DNA of 64,000 bases from Stenotrophomonas sp. Iso1 (GCF_027497995.1 NZ_JAODBT010000001.1:62001-126000); one strand, 5' to 3'. Shown: positions 8,039 to 18,044, numbered from the stretch's first letter. Numbers and translations: made by a program. Notes: generated by a model not told the origin, from the letters alone.

Positions 8039-9499
8039 TCAGAGCAGTGGCGATGCCAGGCGGGCGAAGGCCTCGGGCAGGCGCTCACGCCACAGCGGGC
8101 GATGACGGTTCAACCGCACCTCGGTGGCGCTGTTGAACTCCTCACGAAGGATGGCCTCAAGCTCCGAGGTCAGCTTGCGGTCGTTGTACATCATGGACAG
8201 TTCGAAATTGAGCCGGAAGCTGCGGTGGTCGAAATTGGCAGTACCGACAATGCAGGTGCGGTCATCGGCAATGAAGGCTTTGCTGTGCAGCATGCGTGGG
8301 CCGTATTCGTAGATGCGCACGCCGGCTTCCAGCAGTTCGTCGAAATACGAGCGCGCGGCCAAGGTGACGAACCTGGAATCACTCTGCTTGGGCACCATCA
8401 GGCGTGTGTCCAACCCGCCGAGCGCGGCCGAGGTCAGCGCCATGCGTGCGGCTTCACCGGGCACGAAGTACGGAGTGACCAGCCACACCCGGCGTTTGGC
8501 CTCCTGGATGGCGGCCACATGCAGTCGATGAATGGCTTCCCATGCCGAATCCGGCCCGGAAATCAGTACCTGCGCCTGGATGCCGCCCTGGCTGCGGGTG
8601 GGAACGTTGGGCGGGAACAGGTCACTGCGCTGGAAGGCGCTGTCGGTTTGCCCGGTGGCGTAGATCCAATCTTCCAGGAACACCAATTGCAGGCTGTGCA
8701 CGACATGGCCGCGAATGCGCATGTGCAGGTCGCGATAGGCGTTGCGGTTACGGCTGTCGTCTTCTTCGTCGGTGACGTTGATGCCGCCGGTGAACGCCAC
8801 CTCGCCGTCCACCACCACCAGTTTGCGATGGGTGCGCAGGTTCAACCACGGGCGCTTGAACGGTTTGAGCAGCTGCCGTGGATGGAACCAGGCCACCTCG
8901 CCACCGGCCTCCAGCAGTGGCTGCAGGAAGCGTTTGCGGATGCTGGAAGAACCCACCGCATCAAGCAGCAGCCGCACCTTTACCCCGGCGCGTGCGCGCT
9001 CAACCAGCGCGTCACGCATGGCGGTGCCGGCGTGGTCGGGCTCGAAGATGTAGTACTCCAGATTCACGTGGCGCCTGGCCTGGCCAATGGCTTCGATGAT
9101 GGCGGCGTAAGTCGCCGCGCCATCCACCAGCCAGTCGACATCGGTGGCCGTGCTGGGCGCCAGCCCGGTGGTGGCCTGGCCCACTCGCGCCAGTTCGGTG
9201 CAGCGGTCGTCGGGGGGGCACAGGGTTTCGTAGGTGCTCATGCCCTCGCGGGAGCGGCCACGGCGCAGGCGCTGGCGCACGATTTTCTGCGGCCCGAACA
9301 CGTAAAACACGAACAGGCCGATGTAGGGCAACGCCGCCAGTGACAATATCCAGCTGAGCGTGGCTACCGGCTCGCGCTTCTGCAGCACGATATAGCAGGC
9401 CAGCACCAGCAGATAGGCGACATAGGCAACGGCCAGGATCTGGGCCAGGTAGGGAATGTCGGTGAGGGTGGTCCAGAGGACGTGCAGGGCTTCGCGCAT
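8039..9499 (-). CDS. cls: Cardiolipin synthase (phospholipase D family)
   Basis: A 486-residue inner-membrane enzyme that joins two phospholipid molecules to make cardiolipin. Two N-terminal membrane helices (about residues 15-40 and 46-70) are followed by two phospholipase-D modules with complete HKD motifs: His224-Lys226-Asp231 and His405-Lys407-Asp412. Length and layout match ClsA-type enzymes. It is a single gene transcribed toward the DnaA-palindrome region, and its start is 206 bp from the divergent radical SAM gene. A variant DnaA box, TTGTGGACA, lies in that gap near 9547. Confidence 0.93.
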   Translation of the reverse strand: MREALHVLWTTLTDIPYLAQILAVAYVAYLLVLACYIVLQKREPVATLSWILSLAALPYIGLFVFYVFGPQKIVRQRLRRGRSREGMSTYETLCPPDDRCTELARVGQATTGLAPSTATDVDWLVDGAATYAAIIEAIGQARRHVNLEYYIFEPDHAGTAMRDALVERARAGVKVRLLLDAVGSSSIRKRFLQPLLEAGGEVAWFHPRQLLKPFKRPWLNLRTHRKLVVVDGEVAFTGGINVTDEEDDSRNRNAYRDLHMRIRGHVVHSLQLVFLEDWIYATGQTDSAFQRSDLFPPNVPTRSQGGIQAQVLISGPDSAWEAIHRLHVAAIQEAKRRVWLVTPYFVPGEAARMALTSAALGGLDTRLMVPKQSDSRFVTLAARSYFDELLEAGVRIYEYGPRMLHSKAFIADDRTCIVGTANFDHRSFRLNFELSMMYNDRKLTSELEAILREEFNSATEVRLNRHRPLWRERLPEAFARLASPLL

Positions 9500-9705
9500 C
9501 CGTCGATTCTAGCCATCGCCGGCGACGATGCGTGCGGGGGACAAGATTGTGGACAACTTTCCGGGCTGGCCGTGCCGGGCGCTGAATTTGCTGGGTGTCC
9601 GGCCAGAAGGCTGCGGCTACCTCAAGCACAAGGCCGGCTGAAGCCTTCTTCGGATGAATACGGCCCGTCGCGGTATCTGCGACCAGCGCGCGGTAGCGTA
9701 GGCCG

Positions 9706-10797
9706 ATGCCTACACCGATCAAGGGCCGCGGTGCCACCAGCCACCTCGCCGGCCGTTTTGAAACCCAGATAGCCGAAGCCGTCGACGACGGCTGGTCGGT
9801 GGACGAGAGCGAGGAGTTTGCCGAACCGCGCCTGCGTACCGACGTGCGCCCGGAAACCGCGCGCAGCATCATCAGCCGCAACAATTCGCCGGATGTGGGC
9901 TTCAGCCAATCGGTCAATCCCTACCGGGGCTGCGAGCATGGTTGCTCTTACTGTTTCGCGCGCCCCACGCACGCCTATCTCAACCTGTCGCCGGGGCTGG
10001 ATTTCGAAACCAAGATTTTCGCCAAGACCAACGCGGCTGAGGTATTGCGTCGCGAGCTGGCGAAACCGGGCTACGTGCCGCAGCCGATCGCGCTGGGCAT
10101 CAACACCGATGCCTACCAGCCCATCGAACGCAAGCTGGGTATCACCCGCCAGTTGATTGAAGTGATGCAGGAAACCCGGCATCCGTTTTCCTTGATTACC
10201 AAGAATGCATTGGTTGAACGCGACATCGACCTGCTGGCGCCACTGGCCGCGCAGCAGCTGGTAAGCGTGCATTTCTCGGTGACCTCGCTGGACCCGCATT
10301 TGTCGGCGAAGCTGGAACCGCGTGCCTCCGCACCACATGCCAGATTGCGTGCGATGCGCCGGCTGAGCGATGCCGGCATACCGGTAGGCGTGATGGTGGC
10401 GCCGGTGATTCCGTGGATCAACGACGCGGAGTTGGAAGCCGTGCTGGAAGCGTCGCGCGATGCCGGTGCCAGTAGCGCTGGATACGTACTGCTGCGCTTG
10501 CCGTATGAGGTGGCGCCGCTGTTCCGTGATTGGCTGCAGGCACATTATCCACAGCGCGCCGACCACGTGATGAGCACCATCAATCAACTGCGCGGCGGCA
10601 AGGATTACGACAGCCAGTTTGGCAAGCGCATGCGCGGTGAAGGGGCGTATGCGGATCTGTTGTCCAACCGCTTCAAACTCGCAAGCAAGCGACTGGGATT
10701 CAACGCATCGCGCCAGCAATGGCCCTGGTTGGATTGCAGCAAATTCGTCGCACCGTTGCCGCCGAAAAAGCCTTCGTTGCAGGGCGAGTTGTTCTAA
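9706..10797 (+). CDS. PA0069-family radical SAM protein
   Basis: A 363-residue radical SAM protein with the iron-sulfur motif at Cys76, Cys80 and Cys83 in the segment GCEHGCSYCFARPTHAY. The CxxxCxxC cluster is followed by an Arg/Pro-rich stretch and a TIM-barrel-like body. This is the family named after Pseudomonas PA0069, distantly related to spore photoproduct lyase; its substrate is not established as far as I know. It is divergent from cls. A perfect DnaA-box 9-mer (10545-10553) falls inside the coding sequence. No auxiliary cluster motif is visible at the C-terminus. Confidence 0.88.
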   Translation: MPTPIKGRGATSHLAGRFETQIAEAVDDGWSVDESEEFAEPRLRTDVRPETARSIISRNNSPDVGFSQSVNPYRGCEHGCSYCFARPTHAYLNLSPGLDFETKIFAKTNAAEVLRRELAKPGYVPQPIALGINTDAYQPIERKLGITRQLIEVMQETRHPFSLITKNALVERDIDLLAPLAAQQLVSVHFSVTSLDPHLSAKLEPRASAPHARLRAMRRLSDAGIPVGVMVAPVIPWINDAELEAVLEASRDAGASSAGYVLLRLPYEVAPLFRDWLQAHYPQRADHVMSTINQLRGGKDYDSQFGKRMRGEGAYADLLSNRFKLASKRLGFNASRQQWPWLDCSKFVAPLPPKKPSLQGELF

Positions 10798-10935
10798 GCA
10801 GACGGGACGCAGAAGCGTCGCCACGAAGACTGTCGACGGTTTACACCGGGTCGTTTATTGGCCGTGCTGTTGTTTGCTTGTGGGTTGATGGATGGGGCCG
10901 GCAGAGCAGCGCCCGGCGCTCAGAGTGAAAAACGC

Positions 10936-11553
10936 TCAGGTTTGATCATCAGAGTGGAGCAACAGCTGCGGATTGCTGATTCCGGTGTCCGTGTCCAAGG
11001 TCAACACCAGTGTCTTCGGTTGCCTCGACAGCACCAGGCGTGGGCGAGGCTTGAACCTCACATGATGCGTAGCCAGCGACAGATAGGTTTCAGGCGCGGC
11101 CACGCGAACTTGGTGGCCGTCATCGGTGGCACCGATCAGGGTATCGCCCCAGCGGTTTGCTCGCTCCGGCTCGAGGTAATACGCGACTGCGCCATCGGGC
11201 GACGTAACCCAGGCCATCGCATCTCCGGTGTCGACCTGATCGGGCGGCGCATCGAGCCAGACGGTCATGTTGACCATGTCGTAGGCAGGCAGACCCTGGG
11301 GTGGCAACACGGCGAAGCTGCCGTCGGGCTGTGGATGAATTTCCACCGGAAAACGGCCCGAAATTACGGGTTTGGTGAGCGCATCGTATTCCCTCAGCGC
11401 TTCATCGAGTTGCGGCAGTGTGCCGCGCGTGACGAGGATCAAACCGTGGGCAGGCTTGAAGGCCGTGTTGTTGGGAGCCGGCAGGGAACGTCCCTCCTGG
11501 CATCCATTGGTGAGGATCAGCGCAATCAGCAGGAACGGTCGTGCCAGGCGCAT
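10936..11553 (-). CDS. Hypothetical lipoprotein
   Basis: A 205-residue predicted lipoprotein of unknown function. The ATG at 11553 has an AGGGGGA ribosome site and gives MRLARPFLLIALILTNGC, a signal with a lipobox Cys at about residue 18; longer in-frame readings upstream lose that signal. The mature part is beta-rich and without cysteines or recognisable enzyme motifs. It is 37 bp downstream of the oxygenase gene on the same strand, so it may be the last gene of a small operon with 11591-12295 and 12292-12723. Confidence 0.65.
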   Translation of the reverse strand: MRLARPFLLIALILTNGCQEGRSLPAPNNTAFKPAHGLILVTRGTLPQLDEALREYDALTKPVISGRFPVEIHPQPDGSFAVLPPQGLPAYDMVNMTVWLDAPPDQVDTGDAMAWVTSPDGAVAYYLEPERANRWGDTLIGATDDGHQVRVAAPETYLSLATHHVRFKPRPRLVLSRQPKTLVLTLDTDTGISNPQLLLHSDDQT

Positions 11554-11590
11554 ACGGTGTGATCCCCCTGATAAAAAGAGTGCATGTCTA

Positions 11591-12295
11591 TTAGACAGCT
11601 TGGCCATACAACCGCTGCGCCGACTGAAACAAAATCCAACTGGTCGCAATGAACTTGTCCCCAGTCTGCGGGCGATTGCCGCGATGGGTATGGGTGAACG
11701 CCGTGGGGGCGATCAATAAGCTACCGGTGCATGGCACGATCTTCCGCTGCTGAAACAGGAACTCGGTTTCGCCCTCGTCGAAGTCGTCATTGAGGTAGAG
11801 CGTCCACAACAGGTGGCGGTGCAGGGTCTCGCCGCCGGGATCACGCGGGAACAACTCGCAGTGCCAATACGGATAGCCACCCTCGCCTGCCGTATACCAC
11901 TGCAGGTTGATTGCGGCCGGGCGCAGGCAGGTACGCGCCAGTTCGATCAATGCGGCATCGTCCATGGTGGGGAAATCTTCAGCGGCCAGCCGTCGTGGTT
12001 GGCCATCGGTGCCTTCCACCTGCAGCATCAATGGCGAGATCAGTACCTGTGGATAACGGCGTAGATAACGCAGCACGCCGCTGAATACAGCCTGCTGCAG
12101 ACGTTGTTCAACCTCGCGCCATGCCTCGTTGCCGCTGATGCGTAGATCGCGGCTGCGCTTGAGCTCCGGATATACGCCGCCGCCGACCTGGCCCGCTTGC
12201 AGCTGGCTGCTCTGGCGCAGGCGCTGCACGATGGAGGCGCAGTCGTCGGCTGACAGTGCCTGTTCGTAGACCTCGATGAAATCCACACCGCTCAT
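11591..12295 (-). CDS. 2-oxoglutarate/Fe(II)-dependent oxygenase
   Basis: A 234-residue protein with the prolyl-4-hydroxylase-like double-stranded beta-helix pattern. Candidate metal ligands are the His and Glu of WHCELFP and the distal His of FTHTHRGNRP, with a Lys shortly after (TGDKFIATSW) suited to binding 2-oxoglutarate. The HxE in place of the usual HxD is notable but occurs in the superfamily. I chose the ATG at 12295, which has a GAGGC ribosome site and overlaps the stop of the upstream gene by four bases. The substrate is unknown. A DnaA-box 9-mer occurs at 12048-12056 within the gene. Confidence 0.75.
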   Translation of the reverse strand: MSGVDFIEVYEQALSADDCASIVQRLRQSSQLQAGQVGGGVYPELKRSRDLRISGNEAWREVEQRLQQAVFSGVLRYLRRYPQVLISPLMLQVEGTDGQPRRLAAEDFPTMDDAALIELARTCLRPAAINLQWYTAGEGGYPYWHCELFPRDPGGETLHRHLLWTLYLNDDFDEGETEFLFQQRKIVPCTGSLLIAPTAFTHTHRGNRPQTGDKFIATSWILFQSAQRLYGQAV

Positions 12296-12723
12296 GGTGT
12301 CGCCTCGGCCAGACGCGAAGAATGCGAGGCCACCATCAGCCAATGCCCATCGCGCTGTACCCACACGCGGGTGAAACGGAAACGGCCTTCCCAGGGTTTT
12401 CCGTCACTGACCGCCGCCTGCACGCTGGTGCCGGTGATGAGGGTGGTGTCGCCATAGCGGCGGATCTGTACGTCTTCGTTGTCGATGCGGGTATTGCGGC
12501 GTTGGCGCGTGGCCAGTTCCTGCAGGTAGTCGGCCTTGTGCTGGACGCGGCCGTCGGAGTGGGTGAGCAGCCAGTCCTCGGCCAGCAGCGGCGCCAGCGT
12601 TTGCGTGTCGCCCTGTAGGCGCAGGCGGTTCCAGTCGGCGTCGGCTTGTTCCAGGGTCAGAGGGCTTTGCGCCCAGACCAGAGAGGGAGCCAGCAACAGC
12701 AGTACGACAGTCAACAGGCGCAT
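12292..12723 (-). CDS. Exported nuclear-transport-factor-2-like (DUF4440) protein
   Basis: A 143-residue protein with a clear signal peptide (residues 1-18, ending LVWAQ) and an NTF2-like fold signature: an N-terminal helix pair, then alternating strands with the typical GRFRFTRVWVQRDGHWLMVASHSS ending. DUF4440/SnoaL-type proteins are small cone-shaped domains that bind ligands or act as isomerases; no specific activity can be assigned. Its stop overlaps the oxygenase start by four bases (ATGA), showing coupling. Confidence 0.75.
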   Translation of the reverse strand: MRLLTVVLLLLAPSLVWAQSPLTLEQADADWNRLRLQGDTQTLAPLLAEDWLLTHSDGRVQHKADYLQELATRQRRNTRIDNEDVQIRRYGDTTLITGTSVQAAVSDGKPWEGRFRFTRVWVQRDGHWLMVASHSSRLAEATP

Positions 12724-12838
12724 CGGCAGGTTCTCGCAGAAACTTGCCGCCGATGGTGGCGTGAATAGCTACGGCTGTGTAGTGCCGTGGCGTGCTCGAC
12801 GTGGGAGCGCTCGGGTTGTAATGGCCAAGCAAAGAGCG

Positions 12839-12885
12839 CCCTCACCCCAACCCCTCTTCCGCTGTGGTGGGAGAGGGGTTTGAGC
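12839..12885. repeat. Dispersed GGGAGAGGGG hairpin element
   Basis: The element reads CCCTCACCCCAACCCC, then an imperfect inverted repeat (CTCTTCC / GGGAGAGG), ending in TTTGAGC. It belongs to the same family as elements at 14250, 30000, 38280, 53900 and 55495. It lies just downstream of fbp. Confidence 0.7.
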
Positions 12886-12899
12886 AGAAGCGGCAGCGA

Positions 12900-13913
12900 T
12901 CAGGCTTTGGCGTCGTGCTCGCGGTGGTAACGGGTGGCTTCGGCCACTTCGTTCTTCGAACCGAGGAACACCGGCACGCGCTGATGCAGTTGGTCCGGGG
13001 CGATGTCGAGGATGCGTTCACGGCCGTTGGTGGCGGCGCCGCCGGCTTGTTCGACCAGCAGCGACATCGGATTGGCTTCGTACATCAGGCGCAGCTTGCC
13101 GGCCTTGGACGGATCCTTCTTGTCCCACGGGTAGATGAAGATGCCGCCGCGGGTCAGGATGCGGTGCACGTCGGCCACCATTGAAGCGATCCAGCGCATG
13201 TTGAAATTCTTGCCGCGTGCGCCTTCCTTGCCGGCCAGCAGGTCGGTCACATAACCCTGCATCGGCGCTTCCCAATGGCGCTGGTTGGACATGTTGATGG
13301 CGAACTCCTGCGTGTCCGCCGGCACCTGCATGCCGCGCTGGGTCAGCACGAACTCGCCGGTTTCACGATCCAGAGTGAAAGCGTGGGTGCCGTGGCCTAC
13401 GGTCAGCACCAGCATCGTGCTTGGCCCGTAGATGCAGTAACCGGCCGCCACCTGCTGGGTGCCGGGCTGCAGAAAGTGTTCATCCCCAGGGTTATCCACA
13501 CCCTTGGGGGCGCGCAGTACCGAGAAAATGGTGCCCACCGAGACGTTCACGTCGATGTTGGAGCTGCCGTCCAACGGGTCGAACAACAGCAGGAAATCAC
13601 CCTGTGGATATTCCGACGGCACGCGCTGGCTGTGGTCCATTTCCTCCGATGCGCAGGCGGCCAGATGGCCACCCCAGGCGTTGGCTTCGAGCAGGATCTC
13701 GTTGGAGATCACGTCCAGCTTCTTCTGTGCCTCGCCCTGCACGTTGCCGGTGCCGGCGTCGCCGAGCACGCCGCCCAGAGCGCCCTTGCTCACAGCGATC
13801 GAGATGCTGGTGCAGGCACGGGCTACAACGGCCACCAGTTGGCGCAGGTCAGCGTTGATGCGCTGGGCATGCTGTTCTTCGATCAGGAAGCGGGTCAGCG
13901 ACGTACGGGACAT
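12900..13913 (-). CDS. fbp: Class I fructose-1,6-bisphosphatase
   Basis: A 337-residue gluconeogenic enzyme that hydrolyses fructose 1,6-bisphosphate to fructose 6-phosphate. The metal and substrate signature [17 protein letters not shown] is present with Asp112 and Asp115, and the C-terminal [28 protein letters not shown] segment is typical of class I enzymes. It is transcribed alone. A gluconeogenic role fits growth on amino acids and uronic acids, the substrates suggested by loci later in the window. A DnaA-box 9-mer lies within the gene at 13492-13500. Confidence 0.95.
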   Translation of the reverse strand: MSRTSLTRFLIEEQHAQRINADLRQLVAVVARACTSISIAVSKGALGGVLGDAGTGNVQGEAQKKLDVISNEILLEANAWGGHLAACASEEMDHSQRVPSEYPQGDFLLLFDPLDGSSNIDVNVSVGTIFSVLRAPKGVDNPGDEHFLQPGTQQVAAGYCIYGPSTMLVLTVGHGTHAFTLDRETGEFVLTQRGMQVPADTQEFAINMSNQRHWEAPMQGYVTDLLAGKEGARGKNFNMRWIASMVADVHRILTRGGIFIYPWDKKDPSKAGKLRLMYEANPMSLLVEQAGGAATNGRERILDIAPDQLHQRVPVFLGSKNEVAEATRYHREHDAKA

Positions 13914-14210
13914 GGACGGGAGCTACCTTCAGACGAAAGGGGCGCTATTGTCGCGGGTTGTCCGTTTTTTTACGAGCCGATGACCTTGGTTTGTCCTGTT
14001 TTGGACAGGAAGGGTCATGCGGATTTGCGATATTCGTTGCGCATGGCGCGGTTTTTATCCACAGGCGCGCCAGCGTGGCCGAAGCAGTGAGGCATCTCGG
14101 GGCAGGTGTTGTGGATAACTCGTCTGGCCAGGAGGGACAAGGCGGGGCCTGCGTTGCATGCCGGGTGCCTGAGCGACGGGCGGGATGACCCGGAAAGGGT
14201 GATGAGGCGG

Positions 14211-14234
14211 ATATCCACAGGCGGCTGTGAGTAA
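14211..14234. repeat. 24-nt palindrome of converging DnaA-like boxes, copy E
   Basis: The left arm is ATATCCACAG, the spacer GCGG and the right arm CTGTGAGTAA. It has the same length and layout as the four copies near 7.5-8.0 kb, with slightly weaker arms. Confidence 0.75.
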
Positions 14235-14345
14235 GTGAAAAGCGCGCTCCCCAACCCACTCCTCCGCTTGCGACGCGAGGGAGAGGTGCTTTGCAGCTTT
14301 ATCCACAACCTGGCCCGCACACCCGATGTCAGCCTCGAAAACGTA

Positions 14346-14369
14346 GAAGCCCGGGTTTCCCCGGGCTTC
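14346..14369 (-). terminator. Hairpin downstream of the aminotransferase
   Basis: A perfect 10-bp stem (GAAGCCCGGG / CCCGGGCTTC) with a 4-nt loop lies 25 bp past the stop of the minus-strand aminotransferase gene. The T run on that strand is short (TTTT after a few bases), so termination is probable rather than certain. Confidence 0.6.
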
Positions 14370-14393
14370 CATGCACAACGGCGCTACAACCAA

Positions 14394-15596
14394 TCAGCCG
14401 CGGCTGACGTCGTAAACCGCCTTGGCCACGTAATCCAGGTTGTTCTGGCTCAGTGCGGCCACGCAGATGCGGCCGGTGCCGACGGCGTAGATGCCGTAGT
14501 CGTCACGCAGCGTGTCCACCTGTGCCTTGCTCAGGCCGGAGTAGGAGAACATGCCGGCCTGCTGCTGGATGAAGCCGAATTCCGGCGCGCCCAGGGCGGC
14601 CAGCTTCTGCACCATGCCGGCACGCAAGGCGTGGATGCGCTCGCGCATTTCGGTCAGCTCGGCTTCCCACACGCCACGCAGCTCGGCGCTGCCCAGCACG
14701 CCGGCCACCAGTGCCGCGCCATGGGTGGACGGGCTGGAGTAGATGGTGCGGATGATGCGTTTGACCTGCGACTGCACTGCCTTGGTCGAAGCGGCGTCCG
14801 GGCCCACCACCGACAGCGCACCCACGCGCTCGCCGTACAGCGAGAACGACTTGGAGTACGAGTTGGCGACGATGAAGCTGTCGATGCCTGCCTCGGCAAT
14901 GATGCGCACGGCCTGGCCGTCCTGCTCGATGCCCTTGTCGAAGCCCTGGTAGGCCATGTCGATGAAGGGGAACAGCTGGCGATCCTTCAGCAGCGCGGCA
15001 ACCTGCTTCCACTGCTCGGTGCTCAGATCGGCGCCGGTCGGGTTGTGGCAGCAGGCGTGCAGCAGCACGATCGAACCGGGCTGCAGCTTCTGCAGGTCGG
15101 CCAGCATGCCGGCGAAATCCAGGCCGTGGCTGGCGTTGTCGTAGTACGCGTAATCGACAACATCAAAGCCGGCGGCGCCGAATACGGCGCGGTGGTTTTC
15201 CCAGCTGGGGTTGCTGATGGCGATGGTGGCATGCGGCAGCAGGCGCTTGAGCAGGTCGGCACCGATGCGCAGCGCACCGCTGCCGCCGATGGTCTGCGAG
15301 GTGGCCACGCGGCCAGCGGCCAGCAGGTCAGAACCTTCGCCGAACACCAGTTTCTGGGTGGCCAGGGTGTAGGCCGGCAGGCCGTCGATGGGCAGGTAAC
15401 CACGCGGTTTGCCTTCGGCCACCAACTGCTGCTCGTACTGTTTAACGGCGCGCAGCAGCGGAATACGGCCGCTCTCGTCGTAGTAGATGCCAACGCCAAG
15501 ATTGACCTTGGTCGGGCGGCTGTCAGCGTTGTAAGCCTCGGTCAGACCCAGAATCGGGTCGCCAGGAACCTGTTCGACGTTTGCAAAGAAGGACAC
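14394..15596 (-). CDS. tyrB: Aromatic/aspartate aminotransferase
   Basis: A 400-residue class I aminotransferase. The pyridoxal-phosphate lysine is Lys249 in SYSKSFSLYGERVG; the upstream HNPTG motif and the SNPSWENH segment are typical of the AspC/TyrB branch. It transfers amino groups between aspartate or aromatic amino acids and 2-oxoglutarate. Distinguishing TyrB from AspC by sequence alone is uncertain; Xanthomonadaceae copies are usually annotated as aromatic amino acid aminotransferase. It is divergent from the TonB-dependent receptor at 15772. Confidence 0.9.
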   Translation of the reverse strand: MSFFANVEQVPGDPILGLTEAYNADSRPTKVNLGVGIYYDESGRIPLLRAVKQYEQQLVAEGKPRGYLPIDGLPAYTLATQKLVFGEGSDLLAAGRVATSQTIGGSGALRIGADLLKRLLPHATIAISNPSWENHRAVFGAAGFDVVDYAYYDNASHGLDFAGMLADLQKLQPGSIVLLHACCHNPTGADLSTEQWKQVAALLKDRQLFPFIDMAYQGFDKGIEQDGQAVRIIAEAGIDSFIVANSYSKSFSLYGERVGALSVVGPDAASTKAVQSQVKRIIRTIYSSPSTHGAALVAGVLGSAELRGVWEAELTEMRERIHALRAGMVQKLAALGAPEFGFIQQQAGMFSYSGLSKAQVDTLRDDYGIYAVGTGRICVAALSQNNLDYVAKAVYDVSRG

Positions 15597-15771
15597 GGCG
15601 GTACTCGTATCAGTGGCGGGGAGTGGGGGGTGTTCGGCGCGGAAGGTACAAGCGGCGGCCAGAACCGCAACATCGTAGCAGGGCTGGACGCCGGTAGCCG
15701 CAGGGGTTTCAGGTGGAACTTCGGCAGCGGGCCCGATGCGGCTGTCACGCCGTTTCGGTGATCATGGCGCG

Positions 15772-17880
15772 ATGGGAACATGTAAACGCTTTTTCACGAT
15801 GTTGGGGCTATTGCTGGCCCTGCCGGTGCAGGCCGCTGAGCCCGCACCCGCCACGTTGGGCGCGGTGCAGGTGCAGGCCGCCAAGGTGCGCGCGGTGGCC
15901 GACTTCGACCTGCCCGCCTCCACCACCACGGTAGAAACCGATGGCAATGGCCGGGGCGCACTGATATCCGAGGCATTGAGCGGTGTGCCGGGCTTGCTGG
16001 CACGTGAGCGGCAGAACTATGCACAGGACACCCAACTGTCGATCCGCGGCTTTGGTGCGCGTTCCACCTTTGGCGTGCGCGGCGTGCGGCTGCTGGTGGA
16101 TGGCATCCCGGCGACCATGCCCGATGGTCAAGGCCAGCTGTCCCACTTCAACCTGATGGGCGCCGAGCGGGTGGACGTGCTGCGTGGGCCGTTCTCGGCG
16201 CTGTACGGCAATTCCTCCGGTGGCGTGTTGCAGCTGTGGAGCGCTGACGGCCAGCACGGCGATCCGTGGCGGCTGCGCACCACCTACGGCAGCAACAACA
16301 GCGTCAGCACCGGTGTGCAGCTCAAGGGCCAGGCGGCGGCCATGCACTACAACGTGGCGGCCAACCACTTCCGCACCGATGGTTGGCGCGACCACAGCGC
16401 GGCGCGGCGCGAATCACTCACTGCCCGCCTGGGGTTCGACCTGGCCCCGGGCCAGCGTCTGGATCTGTTGATCAACGCTTTTGATGCGCCGCATGCGCAG
16501 GACCCGCTGGGCCTGAGCCGCGAGCAGGTGCGCGCCGATCCGCGTCAGGCCACGGCGGTGGCCGGCCAGTACAACACCCGCAAATCGGTGCGACAGATGC
16601 AGGCCGGCGCGGTTTACACGATCGACCGTGAGCGGCAGACCTGGCGCCTGATGGGCTACGCCGGACAGCGCGCGGTCGAGCAATTCCTGGCCATTCCGCC
16701 CGGGCCGCAGAACAGCCCCCTGCACTCTGGCGGCGTGATCGACCTGGACAGCGACTATGGCGGCATCGACGCGCGCTGGGCCTGGCATGGCGCATTGGCG
16801 GGCAAGCCGCTGGAGCTGGTGATGGGCGCCAATGCCGATCGCCAGCAACAGCACCGCACCGGCTACGAGAATTTTGTCGGCGACACGCTTGGCATCAAGG
16901 GCCGCCTGCGTCGCAACCAGCGTGACCGGGTGGAGAACATTGATCAGTTCGCGCAGGCCTGGTGGCAGTTCAGGCCGCGCTGGTCGGCGCTGGTGGGTGC
17001 GCGGCACAGCCAGGTGCGGTTCCGCTCCGACGATCGCTACATCACTGCCGGCAATCCGGATGACAGCGGACGCCGTGATTATTCAGCGACCACGCCGGTG
17101 GCAGGCCTGGTGTTCCGCATCAATGACGACCTGCGCTTGTACGCTTCGGCGGGGCGTGGTTTTGAAACGCCCACCTTCAACGAGCTGGGCTACCGAGCTG
17201 ACAGTGGCGCGGGACTGGCGCTGGATCTGTCGCCGGCACTGAGCCGCAACTACGAAATCGGTGGCAAATGGCGGACGCAGAGCGGTGCGCGGTTGGAACT
17301 GGCGGTGTTCCGGGCTGATACCGACGACGAACTGGCCGTGGCCCGCAACAGTGGTGGCCGCAGCAGCTACCGCAACATCGGTGCCACCCGCCGCCAGGGC
17401 GTGGAACTGGGGTGGTGGCAGCCACTGGCCCACGACCAGCACCTGCAGTTGGCATGGACCTGGCTGCAGGCCACCGTGCGTGAGGGCTACCTGACCTGCA
17501 CCGGCCTGCCCTCCCCGTGCGCAGTGCCGCTCAATCCGGTCACGCCCGGTACGCGTCTGCCGGGCGTGCCACGCCACCAATTGAGCGCGCGCTGGCAATG
17601 GCAGCCGGGGCCGTGGCAATGGGCAGCGGAAGTCGTCGCCGCCAGTGATATCGGCGTCAGTGACCTGGGTGACCACCGCGCACCCGGCTACGGCCTGTTG
17701 AATCTGGAGGCGGCGCGTGAATGGCCCACCGCACGCGGTCCGCTGCGGGTGTTCGCGCGTGTGGATAACCTGCTGGACCAGCGCTACATCGGCTCGGTCA
17801 TCGTCAACGACGGCAACCAGCGCTACTACGAGCCAGGCCCGGATCGTGGTTATTCGTTGGGGTTGCAGTGGGCGTGGTGA
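15772..17880 (+). CDS. TonB-dependent outer-membrane receptor
   Basis: About 702 residues from the ATG at 15772 (MGTCKRFF...), which gives a signal peptide ending near PVQAAEP; an ATG at 15736 and one at 15799 are alternatives, and none has a strong ribosome site. The plug domain is clear: LSGVPGLLARERQNYAQDTQLSIRGFG, then the VDVLRGPFSALYGNSSGGVLQL segment. A beta-barrel follows and the chain ends in an aromatic residue (YSLGLQWAW) as expected for outer-membrane barrels. The size and style resemble siderophore or metal receptors such as FecA/YncD. The ligand is unknown, and no uptake genes adjoin it. A DnaA-box 9-mer lies at 17760-17768 inside the gene. Confidence 0.88.
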   Translation: MGTCKRFFTMLGLLLALPVQAAEPAPATLGAVQVQAAKVRAVADFDLPASTTTVETDGNGRGALISEALSGVPGLLARERQNYAQDTQLSIRGFGARSTFGVRGVRLLVDGIPATMPDGQGQLSHFNLMGAERVDVLRGPFSALYGNSSGGVLQLWSADGQHGDPWRLRTTYGSNNSVSTGVQLKGQAAAMHYNVAANHFRTDGWRDHSAARRESLTARLGFDLAPGQRLDLLINAFDAPHAQDPLGLSREQVRADPRQATAVAGQYNTRKSVRQMQAGAVYTIDRERQTWRLMGYAGQRAVEQFLAIPPGPQNSPLHSGGVIDLDSDYGGIDARWAWHGALAGKPLELVMGANADRQQQHRTGYENFVGDTLGIKGRLRRNQRDRVENIDQFAQAWWQFRPRWSALVGARHSQVRFRSDDRYITAGNPDDSGRRDYSATTPVAGLVFRINDDLRLYASAGRGFETPTFNELGYRADSGAGLALDLSPALSRNYEIGGKWRTQSGARLELAVFRADTDDELAVARNSGGRSSYRNIGATRRQGVELGWWQPLAHDQHLQLAWTWLQATVREGYLTCTGLPSPCAVPLNPVTPGTRLPGVPRHQLSARWQWQPGPWQWAAEVVAASDIGVSDLGDHRAPGYGLLNLEAAREWPTARGPLRVFARVDNLLDQRYIGSVIVNDGNQRYYEPGPDRGYSLGLQWAW

Positions 17881-18044
17881 CGCGCGACCAGTGAGTGAAG
17901 CGGTCTGAGCAGTAAGAAACGGCAACGGCTGCTTCGTTTTTTCCCGGTTCTCCGCAAAGGGTTTCACTGATGTGTAACGGGCGTATCACAGCCAGCTGAC
18001 GGGTGCGGGGGTAACTGTGTCCCCCCCACAGAGAGGTTCGTGCC

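Larger units (their letters stand above)
13914..14393. other. Intergenic region with DnaA boxes and hairpins
   Basis: This 480-bp gap has no supported gene. It contains perfect DnaA-box 9-mers at 14055-14063, 14110-14118 (reverse orientation) and 14299-14307, a fifth copy of the 24-nt palindrome (14211-14234), a degenerate hairpin of the GGGAGAGG family at about 14250-14292, and the hairpin at 14346-14369. Confidence 0.75.

Noticed and set aside
7799..9343. Long plus-strand open frame opposite cardiolipin synthase
   Set aside because: It is the antisense shadow of cls, which has both HKD motifs; the shadow lacks any family feature and its start has no ribosome site.
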